From Lentisphaeria bacterium (lineage in GTDB: Bacteria; Verrucomicrobiota; Lentisphaeria; Victivallales; Victivallaceae): 64,000 nucleotides of DNA. The notes under the pieces were generated by a model. The model made no database searches and was not told where the DNA came from. It saw only the letters and a list, made by a program, of their open reading frames with translations. Below are positions 44,458 to 54,023 of this stretch, piece after piece; position 1 is the first letter of the stretch; every line of letters begins with the position of its first letter. A program made the translations under genes and the position numbers. Where the stretch lies: the NCBI GenBank assembly GCA_900768505.1, contig CAAGED010000047.1, positions 7,096-71,095 on the forward strand. The letters are read 5' to 3'.

Positions 44458-44477
44458 AAATGTTCACCTTTCCTTTT

Positions 44478-45062
44478 TTACCGGCCAGTGGTGTACTCCG
44501 CCAAAATCAATTGCCGTCCTGGTTCATATTTTTCTTGAGCAAAAGAGGTATAAAAAAACAAATCTTTAATAAATTTATACTCAATTTCATGCCATCGTTC
44601 TCCAGTTAAAGAGGAATTGAAAAAACTTATTTCTCGATACAAGGCATTACGCCAAAAATCAATTTGCCCCTTATCCTTACCCAAATAAGATAAATCAGCA
44701 TCACTGATTATTTGTGATATCAAATCCAACGGTTTCCCGCTGCGTTTGGTTACCATAATCAGCCTTTCAACCGCAGAAATCTCCTGCCGGGTAAATCCCC
44801 ACTCACTTAAATATTCGGCACTAAGCCTGGCACTGCCATCTTCATGCTGCTTGACATCTTCCGTGAAACCTAAATCATGAAACGCCGCCGCCGTCAGCAA
44901 AATATTCTTTTCCGCTGCATCCAACAGATAATATTCAGCCATTTCACGGCAAGAATCAATCACCAGTCGAGTATGTTCCACTGAATGGTAAAAACATCCT
45001 GGCGGCAATTTTTCCTGCAGGCAGTTCAGCACAAACGCGATTATTTCTGAAACACTTTTCAC
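44478..45062 (-). CDS. HD-domain phosphohydrolase
   Basis: 194 residues from a GTG at 45062 with AAGGTG upstream. H-x-D motif in AAAFHDLGF, with a preceding SVEHTRLVIDSC and a later SDADLSYLG. HD proteins hydrolyse nucleotides or cyclic nucleotides; no GGDEF, EAL or synthetase domain is attached. It precedes the kinase by 20 bases and probably shares its transcript. Confidence 0.85.
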   Translation of the reverse strand: MKSVSEIIAFVLNCLQEKLPPGCFYHSVEHTRLVIDSCREMAEYYLLDAAEKNILLTAAAFHDLGFTEDVKQHEDGSARLSAEYLSEWGFTRQEISAVERLIMVTKRSGKPLDLISQIISDADLSYLGKDKGQIDFWRNALYREISFFNSSLTGERWHEIEYKFIKDLFFYTSFAQEKYEPGRQLILAEYTTGR

Positions 45063-45126
45063 TTGTCAGCACCTTTTTTTGCGGCGCAGTCTAAATAATG
45101 ACTGAGCCGCAAAACCTATAACTTGC

Positions 45127-48100
45127 TTATTCAATAATTTCTGAAGCCACCTGGTAAGCGTCGTCATTCCGTTTCAATGCGGCAAATACGCAGTTAAAAT
45201 GGAATAAGCCATGCTTAACCTGATAATTGTCCGAAGTCTGTGGTCCGCAGCTGCCTGTACCAATCCCGCGCTGAAGTGCGTCTATATTCAGATAAACAAC
45301 ATCCTCCACGCTCAATTCATGCTCGTGTACCTTGGCAAAAAGCTGCTCCTGAGAGTAGCGGCTTACCGCAAACTGCAGATGTTCCGGCATGGCCAGAACA
45401 AAACCGTCGCCATTGTCATTGCGCATTGCCGCATAACGGCACTGGGTGCGGCCGCCATTTTCCTGAGGCATAATGTACGGCGTGTGCATTTCATCAACCC
45501 GTTTATTGAAACGGCTTACCCAAACTCCGGCATTGCGGTCGCAATAATTTTCATACGGCCCCAAACCGAACCACTCCACCTGCTGGAGATTTACATTTAA
45601 CGGCATGGTAAAACCGATCCTCGGCAATTCACTGACCGCTTCCGGCAAGTTTACTTCAAAACCAATTCGTACTGAACCGTTGGCGTTGAACTGAAAATAT
45701 TGTTTCATCTCCACCGGCGGCAAATCTTTGTTGCCCGGTTGTGAACTTTTGCATATAACAACCATTTTTTCACTGGCTTTTAATTCACAACTGTTAGTTG
45801 TAGTGACAAATTTATCATACCCATTTTTCAGCCAGCGAGACAAAATTGTCCACTTATAAAGGTCAATTTTCAGCTTAATGCCATCATTATCCAACCCGGC
45901 ACGCCAGTACAATGGTTCAATATTGTTCTGCATCAGGATTTGTTTGCCGTTGCAAATTGACTCCAGACCGTCCGCACCAAAATTAAATTTCAAAGTGCCG
46001 AATTCAGCACTGAACGAACCAACCTTGCCGTCCACAAATTTCCAGCTTCCCGGAAGTAGTTTATTCTGACGGCCGGAAACCGTCGACGTATAAGGCAACT
46101 TGAATGATTCCCACGCAACCTCGGTACCGGCACTCTGCCAGAGCCGATCATTTTTTTCCCGGACACTGAAGCGGATAAAAGCCTCTTCGCCGGCATTTAC
46201 TTTCAGCCACGGCATGTCAACGACAAATTCCACCGTGTTTTGCGGCGCAACCTCAGGCATGGCAACTTCGCCCTCCGCCACCGGCTTTCCGGCAACCTCA
46301 ATGGAGTAAAAAATTTGATATTGCTCCAGATTTACAAAAAAATTCCTGTTGCGAACCGCAAAACGCCCATATAAACCGTTATACATCAAAATTTGCACCG
46401 GTTGAGCCAACTTCTTGTATTCATACATCATCGGGTGCGGATTGCGATCCGGCCACACCATGCCGTCGCAGCAGAAATTTACATCGTTGGGAGTGTCGCC
46501 GAAGTCGCCGCCGTACGCCCAATACTTCTTGCCATTTTCGTCATAACGGGCGATGCCGTGATCAAGCCACTCCCAAATAAATCCGCCCTGCAAACCGACA
46601 TACTGGTCGAAAGCGTCAAAATAATCTTTCAAATTGCCGTTGCTGTTACCCATTGCATGGGAAAATTCACAAAGAATCAGCGGGCGATTTTCGGCAAGGC
46701 ATTTTTTTGCCCAGTTGGTGATTTCCTCCACTGATGCATACATCGGGCAGACAATATCGGTCAAATCAGCATTCAACCCCGGAATCAAATTAGCGCAGGC
46801 CGGACGAATCCCCCCCTCATAATGCACCAGACGGGTTTTGTCAAAACGACGAATCCACGCCGCCATCGCCGCCTGGTTTGGTCCTGCCCCGGACTCGTTA
46901 CCCAAAGACCAAGCCAGGATTGAAGGATGATTTTTATCCCGCTCCACCATTCGTGTGGCTCGATCCAGAAAAGCGACGCTCCAATGGGAGTTGTTAGGCA
47001 TATCATTGTAATAGGCATGACACTCAATGTTGGTTTCGTCAAAAACATAAATACCGTATTCATCGCATAAATCGTAAAAATCAGGATGTTTCGGATAATG
47101 ACAGGTACGAACGGCATTGACATTAAACTGCTTCATCAGCGTAATATCCCGCACCATGGTTTCACAAGGCATATATTTGCCGAACGATTCATGATGGTCA
47201 TGATAATTTACGCCGTTAATCTGCACCGGCTGGTCATTTACCAACATTTGACGATTGGCAAAACGCACATTGCGAAAACCTATTTTTATGCCGGTGGCCG
47301 TGACAACTTCCCCCTCCGGCGAGAGCAATTCCACAATCAAGGTATAACGATTGGGATTTTCAGCGCTCCAGGGTTTTACATCTGGAATTTCCGCGGTAAA
47401 ACGGGTTTTGCAATTGTTGGGATCGCTGGTGTAGTATTCCATATTGCGATCCACAGTAAAATTCTTCTGCATCGGAGTGTCAAACATCAATTTGCCGCAG
47501 GCGCCGTACAAGGAAACTCTTACACTGTATTCAGGGACAAATTTTTCAGCAAAACCGGCACTGACAATCACACTGAATTTCCCCACATTCTGAATTTGTT
47601 CCGAGCCATCCTCCGTCTTAACGTGACGAAACTCCACATCACCAGTGGCAAACAAATCGGCAATGTAAGTTTTGGGAGTATTCAATAAATATACTTCACG
47701 GCACAAACCGGACATCCACCAGTGATCCTGATCTTCAATATAATTGGCGTCCGACCATTTAATGACCACCACGGCTAATTCGTTTTCCCCCTTGGTCACA
47801 TAATCGGAAATATCAAATTCAGTAGCCGTTCTGGAATCCTTGGTTCCACCAACGGCAATGCCGTTGAGATAAACCATAATTACGCTCTCGGCACCATCAA
47901 AATGCAAAATTGTCCGTCCATCCAGCCAAGCTGCCGGGACAGTGAATTTCCGCCGGTAAATTGCCGTCGGGTTAACCGCCGGAACTGCCGGAACACGATT
48001 TTCGTACGGCATCACCACGTTGGTGTAGTGAGGGTAATCATACCCCTGCATTTGAATTGAACAAGGCACGTCAATTTCGTCCCAAGCTGAAGTATCCACT

Positions 48101-48321
48101 CCGGAAGCCAGTTCGTTGTATCCCACCATGGCGTCAGTGGAATATTTAAAGCTCCATTTGCCGTTCAAGCTCAGATAAAAGGGGGAAAATTCCCGTTTAA
48201 TCTGCTTGGCGCTTTCGCCGTCGGCGAAGGGGAAAAAGGTGGCGCGGGGAGCGAGCCGTCCGCTGCCGACATTTTCCGGGCTTTGAAAAAATAAATCTTT
48301 GAAGTCACAACTTTTTTTCAT
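45127..48321 (-). CDS. LacZ-type beta-galactosidase (GH2)
   Basis: 1064 residues, standard length for LacZ. Domains in order: sugar-binding, immunoglobulin-like, TIM barrel with the acid/base Glu in WSLGNESGAGPN and nucleophile Glu in LCEFSHAMGNS, then the small-chain domain. AGGAAG precedes the ATG. No signal peptide, so it works on imported oligosaccharides. Next to a GH35 enzyme on the same strand. Confidence 0.95.
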   Translation of the reverse strand: MKKSCDFKDLFFQSPENVGSGRLAPRATFFPFADGESAKQIKREFSPFYLSLNGKWSFKYSTDAMVGYNELASGVDTSAWDEIDVPCSIQMQGYDYPHYTNVVMPYENRVPAVPAVNPTAIYRRKFTVPAAWLDGRTILHFDGAESVIMVYLNGIAVGGTKDSRTATEFDISDYVTKGENELAVVVIKWSDANYIEDQDHWWMSGLCREVYLLNTPKTYIADLFATGDVEFRHVKTEDGSEQIQNVGKFSVIVSAGFAEKFVPEYSVRVSLYGACGKLMFDTPMQKNFTVDRNMEYYTSDPNNCKTRFTAEIPDVKPWSAENPNRYTLIVELLSPEGEVVTATGIKIGFRNVRFANRQMLVNDQPVQINGVNYHDHHESFGKYMPCETMVRDITLMKQFNVNAVRTCHYPKHPDFYDLCDEYGIYVFDETNIECHAYYNDMPNNSHWSVAFLDRATRMVERDKNHPSILAWSLGNESGAGPNQAAMAAWIRRFDKTRLVHYEGGIRPACANLIPGLNADLTDIVCPMYASVEEITNWAKKCLAENRPLILCEFSHAMGNSNGNLKDYFDAFDQYVGLQGGFIWEWLDHGIARYDENGKKYWAYGGDFGDTPNDVNFCCDGMVWPDRNPHPMMYEYKKLAQPVQILMYNGLYGRFAVRNRNFFVNLEQYQIFYSIEVAGKPVAEGEVAMPEVAPQNTVEFVVDMPWLKVNAGEEAFIRFSVREKNDRLWQSAGTEVAWESFKLPYTSTVSGRQNKLLPGSWKFVDGKVGSFSAEFGTLKFNFGADGLESICNGKQILMQNNIEPLYWRAGLDNDGIKLKIDLYKWTILSRWLKNGYDKFVTTTNSCELKASEKMVVICKSSQPGNKDLPPVEMKQYFQFNANGSVRIGFEVNLPEAVSELPRIGFTMPLNVNLQQVEWFGLGPYENYCDRNAGVWVSRFNKRVDEMHTPYIMPQENGGRTQCRYAAMRNDNGDGFVLAMPEHLQFAVSRYSQEQLFAKVHEHELSVEDVVYLNIDALQRGIGTGSCGPQTSDNYQVKHGLFHFNCVFAALKRNDDAYQVASEIIE

Positions 48322-48371
48322 AAACTTCCTCGTTATATATCATATTAAAAATATTATCATCAAAAATACAA

Positions 48372-50144
48372 CTACTCGGTTTTCTTAACAAATGCCAAAT
48401 CCGCCTGAGCGACGAATTTCACACCGTCCCCCGCCAGCTGATGCAATTCCAGAACAACAATCTCGTTTTCACCTTCATGCAACAGGGTTCTCGGAACATA
48501 CAAGGTCTTACCAGGGCCAATGTTCCAGTAGCGGCCGATGTTAAACCCGTTTACCCAAACCACCCCCTTGACACCGGGGAATTCAATAAAGGTATCCGCC
48601 ACTGTTCCGGAAATATGGAGCGTGGCACGGTGAAATGCCGGCTTATTTTCACTCTGTCCGAATTTACCGTAATTTACCTTTTCAATATTGTCACATGGCA
48701 GTGTGGTAATATCCCACTTAAATTGATATTGCCCATTGATACAAACACCATCGCCGATACCCTTGCAATCCCGTCCCAGTAATGGACCGTAATTAATCCG
48801 CCCCATTCCCTCAACTAAAATATCCAATTTAGCATCCTTGTCCAGCGTCGGCAGCATTAAATGCTGATCCTTGTCGTTGCGGTAGATTACCCCGAGATAT
48901 TCGCCGTTCAGATAAATTTGCGCCCGGTCATGAAGCGAACGGAAAATTAATGGATAGGAGGTGAAAAGCGGTGCCTGAATAGTAGTTGAATAATGGATGA
49001 AACCAAAGTTCTGCCCCCAGAATTCCATCGGTTCCGGTGTGGCATATTTAAAGAAACTGCCAATATTTCCCATATTTTCAAAAAGGTCGCCGGAGGCGGT
49101 GAACTTGACCTCCGGGTAGGCAATCTTTTCAGAAACCTCAGGAGTTGTAATTTCCCGGTCTGGGAAATGTTTTTTGATTATTTCCTGATAAGCGAAATAT
49201 TTCTCAGTTGGATCTCCGCACTCGGAGAGCGGCGCATCGTAATCATAACTGGTCACATCCGGCCACAAATCCCCATCAACAAAATTTGCACCGTTGTAAA
49301 ATGCAAAATTGGTACCGCCATGGAACATGTAAAAATTAATTGATCCGCCGTTGCTCAGCAGGTCATCCAAATCCTTTTTAACCTCTTCCGTTGAACGTCC
49401 ATGGTGTTCGCCGCCCCAGCGGTCAAACCAGCCGTTCCAAAATTCCATGCAGAAATCCGGCCCCTGGGGGCGCTGCCGCCGTCCGTTGGCGAAACGCTCC
49501 AAAGGAGCACTGCCGAAATTAAGCGTCATCAACATGTCCGGCCGGGTGCCGCCATTAATAAGATAATCTTCCGGGCCGTCGGAGGTGTAGAGGGGTATTT
49601 CAATACCGTTATCCCGGTAACATTGTTTGATATAATCAATATACTCGTGGTCATTGCCGTAACTGCCATACTCATTTTCAACCTGCATGGCAATAATCGG
49701 ACCGCCCTTGGTACTTTGCAGCTGCACCAATTTTGGCAGAATAACATTCAGGTAATTGGTAAGCGCAGTGATGTAGACGTCATTCATGCAGCGGAAGCGA
49801 ATACGCTCCTTGTTCATCAACCAGGCAGGGAAGCCGCCATTATCCCATTCCGCGCAGATATACGGTCCGGGGCGCACCATCACCATCAAGCCGATTTCCG
49901 CTGCCTGGCGGATAAATTCTTCAAAATCCAATATTCCGCTGAAGTCAAAACGTCCCTCAACCGGTTCATGCAAATTCCAGCACATGTATGTTTCCACGCA
50001 ATTCAACCCGCACTGCTTAGCCTTAAGCAGACGATCGCGCCAGAGTCCGGGATGAATTCTGAAGTAATGCATGGCGCCGGAGATAATCTGGGTCGCCTTG
50101 CCATCGATAAAAAATTTTCCGTCCTTAATCACCAAATCAGCCAT
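48372..50144 (-). CDS. Beta-galactosidase (GH35)
   Basis: 590 residues from the ATG at 50144 (AAGGA upstream); a longer frame to 50255 lacks a ribosome site and its added residues are AT-rich. Family motifs: SGAMHYFRI, AMQVENEYGSYG (acid/base E) and PDFCMEFWNGWFD (nucleophile E), with GGTNFAFYNGA between. It removes terminal beta-galactose; cytoplasmic by lack of signal. Probably co-transcribed with the LacZ-type gene 50 bases downstream. Confidence 0.94.
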   Translation of the reverse strand: MADLVIKDGKFFIDGKATQIISGAMHYFRIHPGLWRDRLLKAKQCGLNCVETYMCWNLHEPVEGRFDFSGILDFEEFIRQAAEIGLMVMVRPGPYICAEWDNGGFPAWLMNKERIRFRCMNDVYITALTNYLNVILPKLVQLQSTKGGPIIAMQVENEYGSYGNDHEYIDYIKQCYRDNGIEIPLYTSDGPEDYLINGGTRPDMLMTLNFGSAPLERFANGRRQRPQGPDFCMEFWNGWFDRWGGEHHGRSTEEVKKDLDDLLSNGGSINFYMFHGGTNFAFYNGANFVDGDLWPDVTSYDYDAPLSECGDPTEKYFAYQEIIKKHFPDREITTPEVSEKIAYPEVKFTASGDLFENMGNIGSFFKYATPEPMEFWGQNFGFIHYSTTIQAPLFTSYPLIFRSLHDRAQIYLNGEYLGVIYRNDKDQHLMLPTLDKDAKLDILVEGMGRINYGPLLGRDCKGIGDGVCINGQYQFKWDITTLPCDNIEKVNYGKFGQSENKPAFHRATLHISGTVADTFIEFPGVKGVVWVNGFNIGRYWNIGPGKTLYVPRTLLHEGENEIVVLELHQLAGDGVKFVAQADLAFVKKTE

Positions 50145-50429
50145 TTTCCAATTCCTTAAGATAGTAATCTGCTTTAAAAAAGTTAAAATCAACGCATACA
50201 ACGCCGTTTGAGCCATTTTTGAATTGGGAAAAACAAAAAAAGCACCAAAAATCAATAACTAAAATTTTGCAATCAACACAACTGATATTATATTATGTCG
50301 TTGCATCCCTATTAAGATACAATACGAAATCAAAATTCAAAACTGCACTTGCGCTTAATTTTGAGTTTTTTTTGATTTTTTTGAGTTTTTGAGTGAGAAA
50401 AATCAACTGGACAGGAATTTGGGAAAAAC

Positions 50430-51854
50430 ATGAACACTCCCGGGCTTCAATTAGAAATGAATTTTGATAAACAGGGCAACCGTTTCCGGGATTGCATCGA
50501 AGGTGGTATTTTCTCGCTGCTCATCGAACATGACGCCCCGGATCTAAACACTTCCCCGGTGGCCGCCGCTGAGACTTTGCTGAAATTGGAAAACGCCGTG
50601 ATGTCAATCAATGAAATACCGGCCGCATTGGCAATTACCGAACGGCAGCGTTTTCTCAATTCATACCGTTCAATTGATTACGCTATGGCGCTTACTCAAA
50701 CCAATCGAGATCGCCATCTATTATACGTCAGCGGACGTGATTCCGACGACAAGGAGCTGGAACGAATCTGCAAACTGGCTTCCGCCAACAATTTTTGCAA
50801 TCTGGCGGCGGTAAGCGGTAATGCATTCCCGGGCGAAAACGTAAAAAACGGCAGTAAGCACTTTTTCACGGATTCAGTTAATATACTTCATGACAATATG
50901 GGCGGCAAGCGGATTTACCCCGGTTGCGTAGTCAATCCAAACAAAGTCGCCCCCTACCCCATGTTGGCGCAAATGTTCAAGCTGGTGAAAAAAATCAACT
51001 TCAACGCTAAATTCGCCGTGGTTCAAACCAACTGGGATATGGCTAAATTGCAGGCGTTGCGCTGGTATCTCTTCTCCCGCAATTATAATGTGCCATTGAT
51101 TGCCCGGTTGTTCCTCTTAACGCCGGAGTTGATTGATCAGATACAAGCCGGAAAAATTCCCGGCGTGGCTTTTCCCTTCGAAATGCATTCCTATCTCAAG
51201 CAGGAGCTGTCCGTTTCCCGCAATCAGTTTGACGCCGCACAATGGCGGCGGCTGGAACTTCAGGCGGCGGGATGTCATTTTCTGGGCTACTCCGCCATAC
51301 AACTGGCAGGAGCGGATACTCCGGACCGGGCGCGTATCGCCGCCAAACGCATTGCCCGGGCACTGAACGAATTTACATCGTTCGAACATTGGGTGGACGA
51401 ATACAAATCATATTTGGCGCAGAGTGAATCATCTCCGTATTCCGGAGGTTACTACTTTTTTGAGGATTTACTGAAAAGCCAGCAACTGCCGCCCAATCCG
51501 GTGCGCAAAAGCTTAAAACTGCCGCCGCTGAGCAATGGGAAACTGCGACACTTCAAACTTGCCCATGCACTTTTTTCCCGGGCCGATGACAAACCGGCAT
51601 CCCGCAATTGGCTGTTAAAGCGGCTTTTAACCTCCTGCCGGAAGTGTAAGAAGTGCCAGTTGCCCAACAATTTTTATATATGCCCATACACCTGCCCCAA
51701 ACAGATGCTGAACGGCCCCTGCGGCGGCTGTTCTCCGGACGGGCGCTGCGAAATAAATATAAACAATCAATGTGTATTTAATCAGGTAGCGGAGTTGGCC
51801 AACTACTTCAACGCCGGACACATTTTGGAAGACAAGTATTTAACGAAAGAATAA
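50430..51854 (+). CDS. MetF-like protein with MetV-type cysteine tail
   Basis: 474 residues. An N-terminal methylene-THF-reductase-like barrel (about 10-330; FSLLIEHDAP, VVQTNWDMAKLQ, LLTPELID) is joined to a C-terminal zinc/iron-sulfur domain (about 420-460) with nine cysteines: SCRKCKKC, ICPYTCPKQ, GPCGGC. The tail matches the MTHFR C-terminal/MetV domain known from acetogens. It may reduce methylene-THF with a ferredoxin-like donor, or act as a corrinoid or folate methyl-carrier protein. The two parts are usually separate proteins (MetF plus MetV). DUF1015 follows. Confidence 0.78.
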   Translation: MNTPGLQLEMNFDKQGNRFRDCIEGGIFSLLIEHDAPDLNTSPVAAAETLLKLENAVMSINEIPAALAITERQRFLNSYRSIDYAMALTQTNRDRHLLYVSGRDSDDKELERICKLASANNFCNLAAVSGNAFPGENVKNGSKHFFTDSVNILHDNMGGKRIYPGCVVNPNKVAPYPMLAQMFKLVKKINFNAKFAVVQTNWDMAKLQALRWYLFSRNYNVPLIARLFLLTPELIDQIQAGKIPGVAFPFEMHSYLKQELSVSRNQFDAAQWRRLELQAAGCHFLGYSAIQLAGADTPDRARIAAKRIARALNEFTSFEHWVDEYKSYLAQSESSPYSGGYYFFEDLLKSQQLPPNPVRKSLKLPPLSNGKLRHFKLAHALFSRADDKPASRNWLLKRLLTSCRKCKKCQLPNNFYICPYTCPKQMLNGPCGGCSPDGRCEININNQCVFNQVAELANYFNAGHILEDKYLTKE

Positions 51855-51887
51855 TTCTTAATTTTAAAAGATCAGGAGCTGATAAAC

Positions 51888-53117
51888 ATGGCTGAATTTT
51901 TAGCATTTCACGGTCTGCTGCCCGCACAGGACAAGGTGGAAAAGGTTGCTGCAGTACCATACGACGTAGTAAATTCTCAGGAAGCAGCGGCACTCGCCGC
52001 CGGCAACCCTTACTCTTTTTTGCACGTTTCCCGTCCAGAAATTGATTTGCCGTCAGGTACGGATTTGCACGACGATGTAATCTACGCGCAAGCTCAAAAA
52101 GCCTTTGCCGAATTACGCAAGTCAGTTCCTCTGCTGAACGACAAGGAGAAGCACCTTTACATTTACCAGCTGCAGATGGGCGAACACGTTCAGACCGGGG
52201 TAATCGGTGCCGCCTCCGCCGCCGAATACAATGCCGGTATCATCAAAAAACATGAAAAAACCCGTCAGGACAAGGAAGATGACCGAACAAGACACGTTAT
52301 GTCCTTGCGTTCCCATACCGGTCCGGCCTTTTTCACCTACCGGGACAATGAGGCGATTGACGCATTCATCAATGCTGAAATTCAAAACCCTCCGCTTTTC
52401 AATTTTACCGCCGCCGACAAGATCCGCCACACCATTTGGCGGGTAGACGCTCCGGCCAGTCAGAAATTAAGCGAACTTTTCAAGTCGGTGAAATATTTTT
52501 ATATTGCCGACGGACATCACCGCAGCGCGGCGGCGGCCCGCACTGCCGCCGAATGCCGTCCCAATAACCCCAATCACACCGGCAAAGAGGATTACAATTA
52601 TTTTCTGGCCGTGGCATTCGGAGCCAGTCAGTTGCGGATTCTGCCCTACAACCGGGCGGTAAAGAGTTTGAACGGCAACAGCGAAGCGGAGTTTTTTGCC
52701 AAAGTGGCGGAAAATTTTGATATTGCCGCAACCAATAATCCATCCCCGGCTCGCAGTGGTCAATTCTGCTGCTACCTCGGCGGCAAGTGGTATCTTTTGA
52801 CGCCAAAATTTGACATTTCACAACTTGGAGTCATTGAGCAGTTGGATGTCTCGATTTTGCAGGATAAAATTCTCGCGCCGATTTTGGGTATTGCCGATCC
52901 GCGTACCAGCAAGGAGATTGATTTTATCGGCGGAATCCGCGGTACTCAGGAGTTGACGAAATTAGTGGATTCCAAGGATTACGCCGTGGCGTTTTCCATG
53001 TTCCCGACCACGGTGGATCAACTTATTGCCATCGCTGATGCCGGAGCAATTATGCCGCCGAAATCAACCTGGTTTGAGCCGAAGTTGCGGGACGGTTTGG
53101 TTTCCCACGATTTCTAA
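51888..53117 (+). CDS. DUF1015 family protein
   Basis: 409 residues, usual length. The family hallmark YIADGHHRSAAA is clear, along with HLYIYQLQMG and late TSKEIDFIGGIRG. DUF1015 proteins often neighbour serine and one-carbon genes; function unproven. Follows the MetF-like gene by 33 bases, in line with that context. AGGAG precedes the ATG. Confidence 0.92.
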   Translation: MAEFLAFHGLLPAQDKVEKVAAVPYDVVNSQEAAALAAGNPYSFLHVSRPEIDLPSGTDLHDDVIYAQAQKAFAELRKSVPLLNDKEKHLYIYQLQMGEHVQTGVIGAASAAEYNAGIIKKHEKTRQDKEDDRTRHVMSLRSHTGPAFFTYRDNEAIDAFINAEIQNPPLFNFTAADKIRHTIWRVDAPASQKLSELFKSVKYFYIADGHHRSAAAARTAAECRPNNPNHTGKEDYNYFLAVAFGASQLRILPYNRAVKSLNGNSEAEFFAKVAENFDIAATNNPSPARSGQFCCYLGGKWYLLTPKFDISQLGVIEQLDVSILQDKILAPILGIADPRTSKEIDFIGGIRGTQELTKLVDSKDYAVAFSMFPTTVDQLIAIADAGAIMPPKSTWFEPKLRDGLVSHDF

Positions 53118-53135
53118 TCAGAATTTGAATTCAAC

Positions 53136-53170
53136 CGGGGAGCGGCTGCATTATTTCAACGCCGTCCCCG
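53136..53170 (+). other. Intergenic hairpin after the DUF1015 gene
   Basis: Stem CGGGGAGCGGC (53136-53146) / GCCGTCCCCG (53161-53170) with one bulge and a 14-base loop. No T-run follows, so terminator function is uncertain. Confidence 0.4.
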
Positions 53171-53198
53171 ATTTAACCTTTTATGCGAAAAAGTAATT

Positions 53199-53993
53199 AT
53201 GATAAAAATTATTGCCTGCGATATGGATGGAACGCTTTTGAACGATCAGAAGCAGCTTCCGGAAAATTTTTGGCCAACCGTGGCCAAATTACGGGAAAAA
53301 GATATAAAATTTGTGGTGGCCAGCGGCAGACAATATTATAATTTAATTAAATTGATGCACCACAATCCGGATGATTTAATTTTTATCTGCGAAAACGGCA
53401 CCATTATTTTTGAGGGATCAAATAACATTTTTTGCAGTGCCATTGAGTATGATAAATTGGCCGCACCGGTTGAAGCAGTTCGCCGGACGCCGGGAATTTA
53501 TCCAATTTTGTGCGGTTTAAATTCGGCTTATGTAGAAAATGATTATGCAAAATTTATCGATACAGCGAGTATGTTTTACGAGCGCTGCCAACTGGTACCG
53601 GATATTCTGGAAGCGGCAAAAAAGGATAAAATTTGCAAAATTGCGGTATTTTCCGAAACCTCCTCCGCCACTTGCTGCCTGCCAGTATTGAAGCATTTTG
53701 AGCAGGATTTTATGGTGGCGCTTTCCGGGCAGAACTGGCTGGACTTAATGCCTAAAAACATCAATAAAGGCAGTGCGATCCGCTTTCTGCAGAAGCGTTA
53801 TCAAACCAACGCCGACGGGTGTATGGCCTTTGGAGATTACATGAACGACTACGAATTAATGACCAACTGCAGTGAAAGTTATGCCATGGCCAACGCCCAG
53901 GATGAATTGAAAAAGGTTTGCAAATATTTGACTCTAAGCAACAACGAAAACGGGGTAATTCATGCCATTGAGCAGTACCTCGCTCAACACTAA
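53199..53993 (+). CDS. HAD-superfamily (Cof-type) phosphatase
   Basis: 264 residues. Catalytic D8 and D10 in CDMDGTLLND; a C2-type cap follows; GDYMNDYELM near the C-terminus supplies the last aspartates. Cof-type enzymes dephosphorylate sugar phosphates, flavin or PLP precursors. Substrate cannot be read. Confidence 0.93.
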   Translation: MIKIIACDMDGTLLNDQKQLPENFWPTVAKLREKDIKFVVASGRQYYNLIKLMHHNPDDLIFICENGTIIFEGSNNIFCSAIEYDKLAAPVEAVRRTPGIYPILCGLNSAYVENDYAKFIDTASMFYERCQLVPDILEAAKKDKICKIAVFSETSSATCCLPVLKHFEQDFMVALSGQNWLDLMPKNINKGSAIRFLQKRYQTNADGCMAFGDYMNDYELMTNCSESYAMANAQDELKKVCKYLTLSNNENGVIHAIEQYLAQH

Positions 53994-54023
53994 AAACAAC
54001 GATATAATTACTGGAGAAACGAA

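Noticed and set aside
49401..50159. 252-residue plus-strand ORF
   Set aside because: Antisense shadow of the GH35 gene.
50145..50255. N-terminal extension of the GH35 enzyme
   Set aside because: No ribosome site, and the family begins near the ATG at 50144.
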